DNA of 64,000 nucleotides. Source: Meandrina meandrites (lineage: Eukaryota; Cnidaria; Anthozoa; Scleractinia; Meandrinidae). Of the stretch, positions 22,802-32,299 are shown one piece after another; within the stretch, counting starts at the first letter, position 1; every line of letters begins with the position of its first letter. The notes beneath the pieces were generated by a model. That model was not told where the DNA came from. It made no database searches and saw only the letters and a list, made by a program, of their open reading frames with translations. The position numbers were made by a program, and so were the translations under genes. The stretch lies in contig OY855904.1 in NCBI GenBank assembly GCA_963693305.1, positions 20,019,496 through 20,083,495 on the forward strand, written 5' to 3'.

Positions 22802-24100
22802 TTACCTTATAACAAACAGAAACTCTGCAAACTGTCGCCATGTGCCATCAACATAAAAAACCACACCTGCACAGGGAGCAACATTACAAGCCTCATGTTT
22901 GAATACCCAAGAGTCAGGGCCATCAATTGAGGCTTCAATATAATACTCAACATTTTTCTTTAAGAAAACTGGTGAATCAAAGAAGACATCAAAGCCATGA
23001 TAAGTACCACTGTCACAGTCCTTTGATTCAGATATAAAAGTCCCCCTTGTGGATGCAAGAAATGATTTCTTTCTAGCATTTCTAATATTTAAGGTAACAG
23101 AATACTCGCCACCGTCATCACCAAACAGGGAGACACCATACAACCTTACGTCCTTGTCTACAGTCAGTTCAACATACTCAAGCCTTTCTGGATCATTAAC
23201 CCAGTCGCGATCATACAGAAAACTCTCAAATCTGCAACATCGTAAAGGAGAACCGACTCTTTCAGTTTCCATGAATCCAACTGGTACAGTGAGAGTGGAA
23301 TTGAAATATTTTGTGATGTTGCTTGCTTCCTCTTCTGTTAATATCTTGCTTTCAAGAACAACATCCACGAACTCACTCTGTTTCATGATTGGAAAACGTA
23401 TTTTTTTGACAATCTGCTCCCCAAGGACTTGTCTTTTAGCAGACCCTTCAGCTTCAACTTTCTGCCTCTCACATTCTTTTTCTGCCCAGCAATCTACAGC
23501 CTTGAACAACTGCACCTCCGTGATGTTCAACGTATCTCTGTCCAGAAGTTCTTCCAGAAAGCATCTCTCCATTGTCACGAAGTCACTTGATTTCAAAGCC
23601 TCCTCCGTCTTAAAATCGATCAATTCCCAACAGTCATACAAAAGCTCTTTACTTTCATACTGTTGAGCTTGTTTTATGACGCAAAAGACGTTTGACAGAT
23701 CCAGGTTTTTTCTCAAATAGTCAGTACATACACTGGTCAGGCAAGGAATCATGTATTTCTCGGCCAGATACAACACTTGCATCACGTTATTTCCGTTTAA
23801 GCAAACTTCATCGGTGTAGATGTACCGCAGCAACTCCAACATACCTTCGTACTCACAGTCAGGCAGATCAATATGTTCTTTTGCTTCAGCCATTTCACCG
23901 CAAAACATTGCAAAAAACACAGGACTGAAAATCGACAACAAGAACTTATGAGCTGGAATTACAATCTTGCTTGACTTGCTACTTTCTCCATTTTGGGACG
24001 CTTGTACGACAAATTTGACGTCACTTAGGATCTCATTGTTAAACAAAAACTTGCTTCTTTCGATATAAGTCTTGGGCCAGTTCGTTTTGAGCGAAGACAT
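22802..24100 (-). CDS. BTB-BACK-PHR protein, BTBD3/6-like (copy 2)
   Basis: 432 residues from the ATG at 24100 (MSSLKTNWPKTYIERSKFL). The open frame extends 48 codons further upstream, but this start aligns with the paralogues. BTB about 15-125 (EILSDVKFVVQ, AHKFLLSIFSPVFFAMF, IYTDEVCLNGNNVMQVLYL), BACK about 130-240 (LLDRDTLNITEVQLFKAVD, RQVLGEQIVKKIRFPIM), PHR about 275-432 (VGFMETERVGSPLRCC, DKDVRLYGVSLFGDDGG, HGFDVFFDSPVFL). A predicted Cullin-3 adaptor with no introns. Head to head with copy 3 across 159 bp. Its duplicated and decayed relative is at 30340-31070. Confidence 0.91.
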   Translation of the reverse strand: MSSLKTNWPKTYIERSKFLFNNEILSDVKFVVQASQNGESSKSSKIVIPAHKFLLSIFSPVFFAMFCGEMAEAKEHIDLPDCEYEGMLELLRYIYTDEVCLNGNNVMQVLYLAEKYMIPCLTSVCTDYLRKNLDLSNVFCVIKQAQQYESKELLYDCWELIDFKTEEALKSSDFVTMERCFLEELLDRDTLNITEVQLFKAVDCWAEKECERQKVEAEGSAKRQVLGEQIVKKIRFPIMKQSEFVDVVLESKILTEEEASNITKYFNSTLTVPVGFMETERVGSPLRCCRFESFLYDRDWVNDPERLEYVELTVDKDVRLYGVSLFGDDGGEYSVTLNIRNARKKSFLASTRGTFISESKDCDSGTYHGFDVFFDSPVFLKKNVEYYIEASIDGPDSWVFKHEACNVAPCAGVVFYVDGTWRQFAEFLFVIR

Positions 24101-24259
24101 GATAGATTTCTTTAAAAGAATCACACAAACCTCTCTACAGTGATCTCGGTCACCTCGACCTCGTGCTTCTGTATGGGGACTCGTTTTATAGCAGCGGTTG
24201 TTATAGAAAAAAATTTCTTGTTGTATAAGATACACCAAATGCACCTGGGTCTTTTCAAG
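24101..24259. promoter_or_regulatory. Short divergent intergenic region between BTB copies 2 and 3
   Basis: Only 159 bp separate the two initiation codons, so the promoters of both genes must overlap here unless unseen 5' exons exist. No TATA box is placed convincingly for either gene. Inference from gene layout only. Confidence 0.5.
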
Positions 24260-25576
24260 ATGGCGGCTCGTCTCGAGTACACAAAAGAAAGATGCAAGTT
24301 CATGTTTAACAACGAGATCCTAAGTGATGTCAAATTTGTCGTGCAAACGTCCCGACACAGCGGAAATGGAGAAAGTGAGAGTAAGAGACGCAAGATTGAA
24401 ATTCCAGCACACAAGTTCTTGTTGTCGATTTGCAGTCCTGTGTTTTTTGCAATGTTTTGCGGTGAAATGGCTGAAACCAAAGAACATATTGATCTGCCTG
24501 ACTGTGAGTACGAGGGTATCTTTGAGTTGTTGCGTTACATCTACACCGATGAAGTTTGCTTGAACGGAAATAACGTGATGCAAGTGATGTATCTGGCCCA
24601 GAAATACATGATTCCTAGGCTGTCAATTGAATGTACAGAATATCTAAAAGAGAATCTGAGTTTATCAAACGTGTTTTGCATCTTTAATCACGCCCAACAG
24701 TATGAGAATCAAGAACTTTTATTGCATTGCTGGGATTTGATCGACGAAGAGACAGAGGATGTTGTGAAATCGAGCGAATTTCAGAGCATGGAGAGATCTT
24801 TTCTAATCAAGTTAGTGAAAAGAAATTCGCTGAGCATCAGAGAAGTTGAGTTGTTCAAGGCGGTAGATTGCTGGACAAAAGAAGAATGCAAGAGGCAAAA
24901 ACTGAAAGTGAAAGGCTCTGTCAAAAGGCAAGTCCTTGGAGAACAGATTGTGAAAAATATACGTTTTCCAATCATGAAGCAGAACGAATTCAAGGACGTG
25001 GTGCGTAAAAGCAAGATATTAACAGCAGAGGAAACAAGTAACATCACAAAATATTTCCGTTCCACTCTGACCTCACCAGTTGGCTTCCTGGATTTTCATA
25101 GGATGGACTCTGTTTTACGATGTTGTAGATTCAAGGGTTTTTTTCCTCGGGGCAACGTGAAAAATGACCCTGATGATGAGGACTTTTTTCCGCTCACAGT
25201 TGACAAGGACATAATGTTGCATGGAGTCTCCTTGTTAGGAAATGATGGTGGTAAATTTCAAGTTACCTTAAAGATACTACATTATGATGATGAAGAGAAT
25301 GAATCAGTCGTTGCATCCAAAACTGGAACATTCACCTCAGAGAGGAGGCCATGTGATGATGAATTTTATTATGGCTTTGATGTGTTATTTGATGATCCAT
25401 TTCCTGTAGAGAAACATGTGACATACTATATTCAAGCATCAGTGGATGGCCCTGGCTACTGTATTGGTAAAGAGCCTCTTGATGAAGGTCACACTTCAGG
25501 AGTGGGATTCGAATTTCGGCATTTGTTTTCGCAGTGTAGTTTATTTGCAGAGCTTTTATTTAGAGTGAAAAAATGA
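24260..25576 (+). CDS. BTB-BACK-PHR protein, BTBD3/6-like (copy 3)
   Basis: 438 residues from the ATG at 24260 (MAARLEYTKERCKFMFNNE). In-frame ATGs at 24239 and 24173 and an upstream open frame exist, but this start fits the family N-terminus. BTB about 12-125 (EILSDVKFVVQTS, AHKFLLSICSPVFFAMF, MAETKEHIDLPDCEYEG), BACK about 130-240 (RNSLSIREVELFKAVDCW), PHR about 275-438 (GFLDFHRMDSVLRCC, DKDIMLHGVSLLGNDGG, YYGFDVLFDDPF). The C-terminus is ELLFRVKK. It is closer to the 50-64 kb copies than to copy 1. Predicted Cullin-3 substrate adaptor. Confidence 0.91.
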   Translation: MAARLEYTKERCKFMFNNEILSDVKFVVQTSRHSGNGESESKRRKIEIPAHKFLLSICSPVFFAMFCGEMAETKEHIDLPDCEYEGIFELLRYIYTDEVCLNGNNVMQVMYLAQKYMIPRLSIECTEYLKENLSLSNVFCIFNHAQQYENQELLLHCWDLIDEETEDVVKSSEFQSMERSFLIKLVKRNSLSIREVELFKAVDCWTKEECKRQKLKVKGSVKRQVLGEQIVKNIRFPIMKQNEFKDVVRKSKILTAEETSNITKYFRSTLTSPVGFLDFHRMDSVLRCCRFKGFFPRGNVKNDPDDEDFFPLTVDKDIMLHGVSLLGNDGGKFQVTLKILHYDDEENESVVASKTGTFTSERRPCDDEFYYGFDVLFDDPFPVEKHVTYYIQASVDGPGYCIGKEPLDEGHTSGVGFEFRHLFSQCSLFAELLFRVKK

Positions 25577-25691
25577 CCCTCCAAAGGAACTAAAGGATTG
25601 TTTACTCATAGACTTTGTGATAATGTTTCATAGTTAGATGTAACAGACTAAGGTACTAGAGCTTGATATCATTGAAAATACTGGAACCAGT

Positions 25692-25975
25692 AGGCAGCAT
25701 GGCCGAGTGGTTAGAGCGCCGGACTTGAAATCCGGAGGTCCCGGGTTCAAGTCCCGTTCTGACCACTATCTGAATTTGTTCTCGGTTGTCCCGAGTTCAA
25801 ATCCTCGGTCATGCTTGTAAATAGCCAACTGGTCTGCCTCCTGCCAGTTGGGATTTTTAGTCATGTTATGTTTATTTAATATTTGTTTCATATACACGGC
25901 CCCACAAGCTTCTAGCTTTAAACACAAACCGTGTATAAATAAAGTTGCTTTGCTTTGCTTTGCTTTTGCTTTGCA
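25692..25975 (+). mobile_element. tRNA-derived SINE with (TTTGC)n tail
   Basis: The head (25692-25767) folds like a class-I tRNA with anticodon loop CTTGAAA (anticodon TGA, serine). It has an A box TGGCCGAGTGG and a B box GGTTCAAGTCC, but a short variable arm and a mismatched acceptor stem. A tRNA-unrelated body of about 150 bp follows, ending in repeated CTTTG/TTTGC units. This is the structure of a tRNA SINE, not a functional tRNA gene. The internal A/B boxes would be its RNA polymerase III promoter. Confidence 0.82.
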
Positions 25976-28806
25976 TTGCGATCAGTAGAAGACATTAACA
26001 ATAAAAAAAATTTTAAGCCGATCTGTTTTTTTGTTTAAAGATCAACTTAAATTCTTTTTATTGTACTAGAGCTTGGTGGTGACTTTCAGCTAAAAGTGTA
26101 AGACAGTTTCGCTGAAAATTCAAGCAGTAAAGGCAAATATAAAGAAATTGAAAGGAACTCATAGTATGGTGTTTGAATACAGTTAAGAAGAAGTTATTGA
26201 AACTTTAACTCTCAAGCTGACCCAGCGAGAGAAAAATGAATTTGAAATTGTCCATATTTAAGTCAAAATGGACTTTTCTCATCAGTTCAAAACAAGATAC
26301 TAAGCCATGCATTTTAAGCATTTTTACAGGGCTTGGTATTAACTTTCTCAAGAATGCTTTAGAATTTAACTGCATGGTCACTTATAGAAATTAAATTCAG
26401 TGAGATGTCTTAAATAGTATACAAAATGTTACCGTGCTTTGATTAGAATTTTGGTAATTAATTTTTGCACTAATTGCTCAAACTGTCAGTGGAATCCGTC
26501 TTAAAAGTGTTATGAATCGTTGAACTGAAATCAACCAGTGGAAATATAATTCCTTTGGTGATTTTTTAGTTTTCCAGGTGCCATATAGCCTGATTCCCAG
26601 ACGCTCCAGGTCCCTTGCGACCAGGCACTTGCTCCTGGCCGGTAGGGGCCCTGGACAGTCTGAGAATCAGGCCAGGTCCATAACAACTTCTTTGCATTAA
26701 GAGTAAAGGCAGTGTAAAAACATATCAATGGCAACAGGTGCAAAAAATGCGTTCATTGATTAGTTTAGATTATTTTAGTGTAGACATGTGTTCATTGATT
26801 AGACTTTGATTTCAGGTGATAGCTTGTAGTATGGATCAGTGTGAAGAATCTACTTTCTGTGAAGATTTACTCAGTTGCAAAATAAAATATGGTTTTTTAG
26901 GCATTGTCACTGAGTATGTGTTCCTGTCCATTTCTCCCTGTGTTGCACTGACTTTCCACGCAGAGAAAAACTCAAATAATGACAATGAATTTTTTAATAA
27001 CGTTTTCCAGCCAAAACAGAGAGATTTCTAGTAAGTTCAATTGGGTATATAAAGGGAACATTTACCTCCTTTCACATTTAACACGAGGGAACATTTTCCA
27101 CTCAGAGGACATGACTGATTGTGCAACTTACACCCTTTTGTATCAGGTTATGGGAGCTTGGTGCTTTATTTTGCGTGCGTTTGATGTCAGTGACATGTTA
27201 TTAGTACTCTAGTACTGTTTCGTTTCTTTCCACCCACTCATGATCACCCACCCACCCTGGGGGCCTTTACTGTTGTCATGAGAGTGGTAGAGAGCAGGTT
27301 TATTGGGGTATATCGTTATATCGTTGGTTTCTTGTAGTTGACATTCCCTAGTTTTCTTTTTATAAAAATAAAGGTAACAAGTTTTGTGCAAAACAAATTA
27401 ACAGGCCACTAGGGGGAAAGACGGGGGCGTTCATTTTGCATACTCAAAGGCATTTCTTGAGGGGTGGTGAAAAACCTGAACCAGTGGTCTGCAGTCAGCA
27501 TTTCTTAATTTCATCATTTCTTCTCGCACCTTTATGCCGATGCGTAAGGTCGTCACGTTGTTCTTGGTTCTGCAGGCTCTGTCCTGCTGGCACTTTCACT
27601 TCGTTTCATCAAGCCCTCCGCGACCTTCTTTCTGCGTAGGTCCCACATCTTTCTTCGAGCTGTGCGCAGTCTTCCCTTTATAGTTCAGGTTCCTTTTGAT
27701 TTTCATTGCCACTGTGAAGAGTATCACTCATCTGGTAGCCAACACTGCAGGTGTTTTAAATGAGTCAGCACTGGATAATAGCGGGGACGTCCTTACCTCT
27801 CTCCCGAAAGCTTCACCGAGTTTGAATCCAAGGTAACGCTCGCCCGATCAAAAAGCGCCTGCATATCAGACTATTTTTTAAAATCTGGTGTAGGGAAAAG
27901 AAATCAGATCAATAGTTTTAGGGAATTTTGGTCGCTAAACTTGCATAAGGCTGCAGCATACTGAGAGCAAGGGGTTTTGTGTTCCCCACCTCCCCCGACC
28001 CGTGCTTTGTACAGCTTATCCTGCCCAATCTTCTTCTTCTGACGTCATATCTAATTCTGTCGACTTCTGCAATTATTTCCGTTTTCCAGCATACGGACAC
28101 TCTATTACCGAAAAAAAAACATATCCAGGCAAAAGCTGTAAAGGTGATTGACTGGAAATGACTCCCGCTACTACGAAATTCCGGACACTTTTAGTGGTAC
28201 CAAGATAACAATTTGTTTTGACTCTCAATAACGCCAACTCTGTGAACTACGTACGTAGACTGTTGTTCGTTGTTTGTCAAAACACACTTCAAAACTTCTG
28301 GAATATTTATTTTTACATCCATTCCTTCCGTGGCTGTACAAGACTTTCCTTTTTCTCTCCAGCTTTCGCCTTCTCTTTCCAGACTGTTTAATAGGAGAGT
28401 TTAAACCCTAGACATAGCCTGTTATTTAACGCTCGTTAACGGCACTTTTTTCTTTTCCCACCCCGCTATTACGGACACAAAACGACGTCCCGAGCGCGTC
28501 CGCTATAACTAGAGTTACAAGTATTGCTCTAACACGTGAATTTTTCATCTTTTCAGAAGAGCGAGATCATGACTGACATATTTATTTTGCATTTTAAATA
28601 AGATTAAATGGGCTTTTTGCAGGAGGTGTTACGATTTCTTCTGCGATGGGACTGTACACCAAGAACGAAGGCACAACAAGAAACAAATCAGGGAAACTTT
28701 AATTCAATGCTATTGATTACGCTTAACACTGCTAACAGACTTGTTCCCAGTCGCTACTTATTTGTTCTTCAAAGGCGACGAAAGACTAGGGAGAAATGAT
28801 GTGAAG
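25976..28806. other. Long non-coding stretch
   Basis: Besides a hairpin at 26586-26674, no exon or named element could be supported. Small frames here lack splice sites and domain similarity. Confidence 0.45.
26586..26674. repeat. Hairpin repeat
   Basis: GCCTGATTCCCAGAC and its near inverse GTCTGAGAATCAGGC close a GC-rich palindrome of about 89 bp (CCAGG / CCTGG arms). Probably a small MITE. Confidence 0.55.
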
Positions 28807-28809
28807 GTT

Positions 28810-29190
28810 GCGGCGCAGGTTAAATAAGTTTTTATGTAATATTTTAACCAAATTGGCCGTCACAGACTGCGGCAGTCTCCGGCTCTGCCCGTCACGGATT
28901 ATGACGGACGTCACGGATGGCCCGATTAGCCGTCAATGGTTATGTATAATTATATACCGGATTTCAATGGTTTTCACCAGTTTTCACCGGTTTATCCTAA
29001 GGTTTAATACGTTTTTATGTAATATTTTAACTAACGTCACGGATTGCGGCAGTCTCCGGCTCTGCCCGTAACGGATTATGACGGCCGTCACGGAAAGCTC
29101 GATTGGCCATCAATGGTTATGTATGGAGCGATTTGTACCGGATTCTACCAGTTTTTACCGGTTTCTGGTTTTATACGTTTTTACGGATAT
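28810..29190. repeat. Two-copy tandem repeat (~187 bp unit)
   Basis: Units starting near 28815 and 29003 share GTTTTTATGTAATATTTTAA, then CGGCAGTCTCCGGCTCTGCC, GGATTATGACGG and TCAATGGTTATGTAT. GTCACGGAT is itself repeated inside each unit. No coding evidence. Confidence 0.75.
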
Positions 29191-29390
29191 GTCAGGGATC
29201 TGTCACGGGTGTATCAAGGACACAGTCGTCACGTGTTTTACCAAAATTGACCGTCGCGGATTTTACCAATGTCCCAGATTTTAGTGCGGTCTTCCCTTGA
29301 TGCAATGCGTTCTAGTCAAAACCGCCTCAGGAGTGACTGGGAACGAGTCTGCACTGCTAATGTGCACTGCTAATTAATAAATGAGCAGCA

Positions 29391-29449
29391 GTGTTTTATC
29401 AAGTTTAAAACACGAGGCGCTGCCGAGTGTTTTAGACTTGATAAAACAC
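29391..29449. repeat. Short perfect hairpin
   Basis: GTGTTTTATCAAGT and ACTTGATAAAACAC are inverted copies around AAAACACGAGGCGCTGCCGAG. Likely a tiny MITE. Confidence 0.6.
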
Positions 29450-29529
29450 GAACTGCGAATTTATTGAACGGCTTCAAAATTTTCTGATTTAGATCAACTC
29501 ATTCTTGCACTAATATTTAGATTTTGGGT

Positions 29530-30340
29530 TATTTTTGGGTACTGGACACAATTCACACAAATGAGGTTATTGTTTAACCATTGATTTGCGAGTCATTGTA
29601 TTTTGGTCAACATTGTTCCCTCTTGTGTCTGGTACACGAACGAGGAAAAGGGTCGAAAAGCCGGAACAGCTCAACAAAACATGCAACAAGTGAATTAAAC
29701 AGGATGATAGCACAGTCACTCTGCAGAGTAACTATGTAAACATTCCAAATGTTTGTGTCATTCTAGTAAACCTAGTTATAATTTTGAATTTTATATCTTA
29801 TCAAAACGTAACACAACTTTTTTTTTTAAATCGATGGCCGGTATGATGTTAACAAAAAATGGTTTCCGTTGTTATCGACTTAACCCGACGCTGTTACGAA
29901 AACCACAGTGCCGGCACCATATATACTATGAGTATATATTGTGTAAATACTATGATATGTTTTATAAACTTTCAGCAAACCTACATGTAAACAAATAATT
30001 TTGAATTTGACGTATTGCTATCAAATTCATGACGTACTTTTATGGTAAAACAAGAAACTGATTGTTATTGACCCATTTCAAAAATGGCCATGTTGTTGTC
30101 CTCTATTGTCTGGCTGAGTTCGCTAAATGATGTGACTCATTTTATTAAAGAGATTTGAATGGGGGATGTCACATTGGCCTACCTAGCTTTCTTAACATTT
30201 TTTGTTGATACACTGTATATATTCCTGTTATTTCCCACTAGACAGAGTACAAAATTAAAACCCCAAACAGTGGTTCATTTTAACTTGACCTTTAGGGCAA
30301 AAGTGACATCATTCAGCTGACCAAAATCAATAATCCTTTC
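29530..30340. repeat. Segmental duplication, 3' flank of the BTB pseudogene (also at 21620-22680)
   Basis: Carries the same ordered blocks as the 3' flank of BTB copy 2, without the GGGTAACCC insertion. It shows that the adjoining pseudogene arose by DNA duplication, not by reverse transcription. Confidence 0.75.
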
Positions 30341-31070
30341 AACTGGTGAGAGTTGAATTTTGTCATGTTGCTTGCTTCTCTTGTAAATAGCTTGCTTTCG
30401 AGATTCACTCTGTTTCAAGATTGGAAAAAAACATATTTTTTGACAATCTGTTCCCCAAGGAGTTTTCTTTTAGACTCTTCCGCTTTATTCTCTTTCGGCC
30501 CAGAAATCTACAGTGTTGAACAACTGCACTTATGAAGCATTCAGCGGATCTCTGTCCAGATTTTTCTTCAGAAAGCATCTCTACATTCTCGCGAACTCGC
30601 TTGATTTTAATACCACTTCCGTCCTAAAGTCGATCAAATCCCAACAGTCATAGAGAGGGTCTTTACCTTTATACCGCTGGGCGTGGTCTTCGACACAAAA
30701 CACGTTTAGGTTTTTCTTAAATATTCAGTACATTCAGTAGTCAGGCTCGGAAGTACGTATCTCTAGGCCAGATATACAACTTGTATCACGTTATTTCTGT
30801 TCAAGCAAACTTCATCGGTGTAAACCTCATTGCTGCAACGCAGCAGTTGCAACAAACGTTGGTAATTCCCAATCAGGGAGATCAATATATATGTTCTTTT
30901 GTTTCAGCCAAATTACAACAGAACTTTTCAAACAAAACACAGGACTGCAAATCGACAACAAGGACTTGTGAGCTGGAAGTCCAACGTTGCTTATCGTGTT
31001 GTCGCTGTCTTCGTTTTTGGAGCTTGAGCGACAAATTTGGTGTCACCTAGGATCGCAGTCATTAAAACAA
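30340..31070 (-). pseudogene. Decayed BTB-BACK-PHR copy (copy 4)
   Basis: On the minus strand the sequence follows the BTB and BACK parts of copy 2 but with many indels. Recognisable pieces include the nucleotides for DEVCLNRNNVIQ near 30780-30830, the AHKSLLSICSPVF region near 30930-30980 and the LGEQIVKK region near 30430-30465. The PHR part is absent or beyond recognition below 30340, where the duplicated 3' flank begins. No frame stays open for more than a few dozen codons. Confidence 0.85.
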
Positions 31071-31119
31071 GGATCCATGCCCTTCAATACATTTGAAGGG
31101 ATGTAAATGGGCAGATGCG

Positions 31120-31780
31120 CCGTCTTCCTGCATGGATTCACAGGATGCACCATACCTGCAGGATTCAGAGGCTGCACCATCAACCTGTGGGGGGTTCTGA
31201 GGATGCACCATCAACCTTTAAGGATGCAACGACAAGCTGCAGGGATTCACAGGATGCACCATACCTGCAGGGATTCAGAGGATGCACCATCAACCTGTGA
31301 GGATGAAAAGAAGCTGCAGGGATTCAGAGGATGTACCATCAACATGCAGTGGTTCAGAGGATGCGCCATCAACCTGTGAGGATGCAATAACAAGCTGCAG
31401 GGATTCAGAGGATGTACCATTGTCATGCGGTGGTTCAGAGGATGTACCATTGTCATGCGGTGGTTCAGAGGACGTGCCATCAACTTGCGGGGATTCAGAG
31501 GATGCACCATCGACCTGTGAGGATGCAATAACAAGCTGCAGGGATTCAGAGGATGTACCATCAACATGCGGTGGTTCAGAGGATGTACCATCAACCTGGA
31601 GGGTTTCAGAGGATGTACACTCAATTTGCAGGGATTCGGAAGATACACACTCCACCTGGAGGGATTCAGAGGGTGCACGATCTGTTTGCGATGATTCAGC
31701 TCCGTCAACAAATGTTGATGTGTTAGAAGCCTCTGTAGCTTCTACGGAAGATGAAGCAGTTGCATAAAACGTACGGTAGG
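31120..31780. repeat. 30-bp VNTR array (terminal)
   Basis: Variants of GGATTCAGAGGATG and CACCATCAACCTGC with a 30-bp period, more diverged than the arrays at 32760-33250, 34450-34890 and 36250-36560. The left end (31120-31289) abuts the BTB pseudogene. Confidence 0.85.
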
Positions 31781-31822
31781 ATTCAATTATGGTTTTTAGA
31801 TCATTCTTTGTAATTTTTGAAC
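31290..31822 (-). CDS. NRF1-like repeat gene, terminal linker exon
   Basis: Opens with SKITKNDLKTIIESYRTFY (end of module 4), a diverged Ser/Thr/Glu-rich stretch, then repeats. In the last LQLVIASSQ-type unit a one-base loss turns the frame into LQLLFILTG and a stop at 31290. Repeat DNA continues out of frame to about 31120, so the original exon was longer and has lost its 3' part. Confidence 0.72.
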
Positions 31823-32216
31823 CTGAAAAGAAAGTAATGATAATAATGATTGGCGATAAATCAAGTCATGAAGATGAACTGGTGAAAAATTTGATCCCAA
31901 GGCACAACAAGGAACATATCAAGTTACAATAACCAATTTGTAGAGTACTTACGTCCTGTACATGGGGAGGCAAAGGGAATCTTTTGCGGCCACCAGCAAG
32001 GTTTGTACTCTTCCTTGCCCCATTTGGGGTTAACATAACCTATTCAATAAAACAAATATATGTTGTAGTAACATTTGCTTGTTAAATTTCATGTGTAAAG
32101 ATGGACAACTGATGAAGGTCTAAGACCAAAAAAAGGTGTATCATGTTTAATTGTTTCGTTTTTTTTACATTATTAAGAAAACATCTACGCATTTTAGATA
32201 TATCTGTGGAGAGAAA

Positions 32217-32299
<83 letters not shown>

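Noticed and set aside
25692..25767. Functional tRNA-Ser (TGA) gene
   Set aside because: The acceptor stem is mismatched, the long variable arm expected of tRNA-Ser is missing, and a SINE body with a pentamer tail follows.
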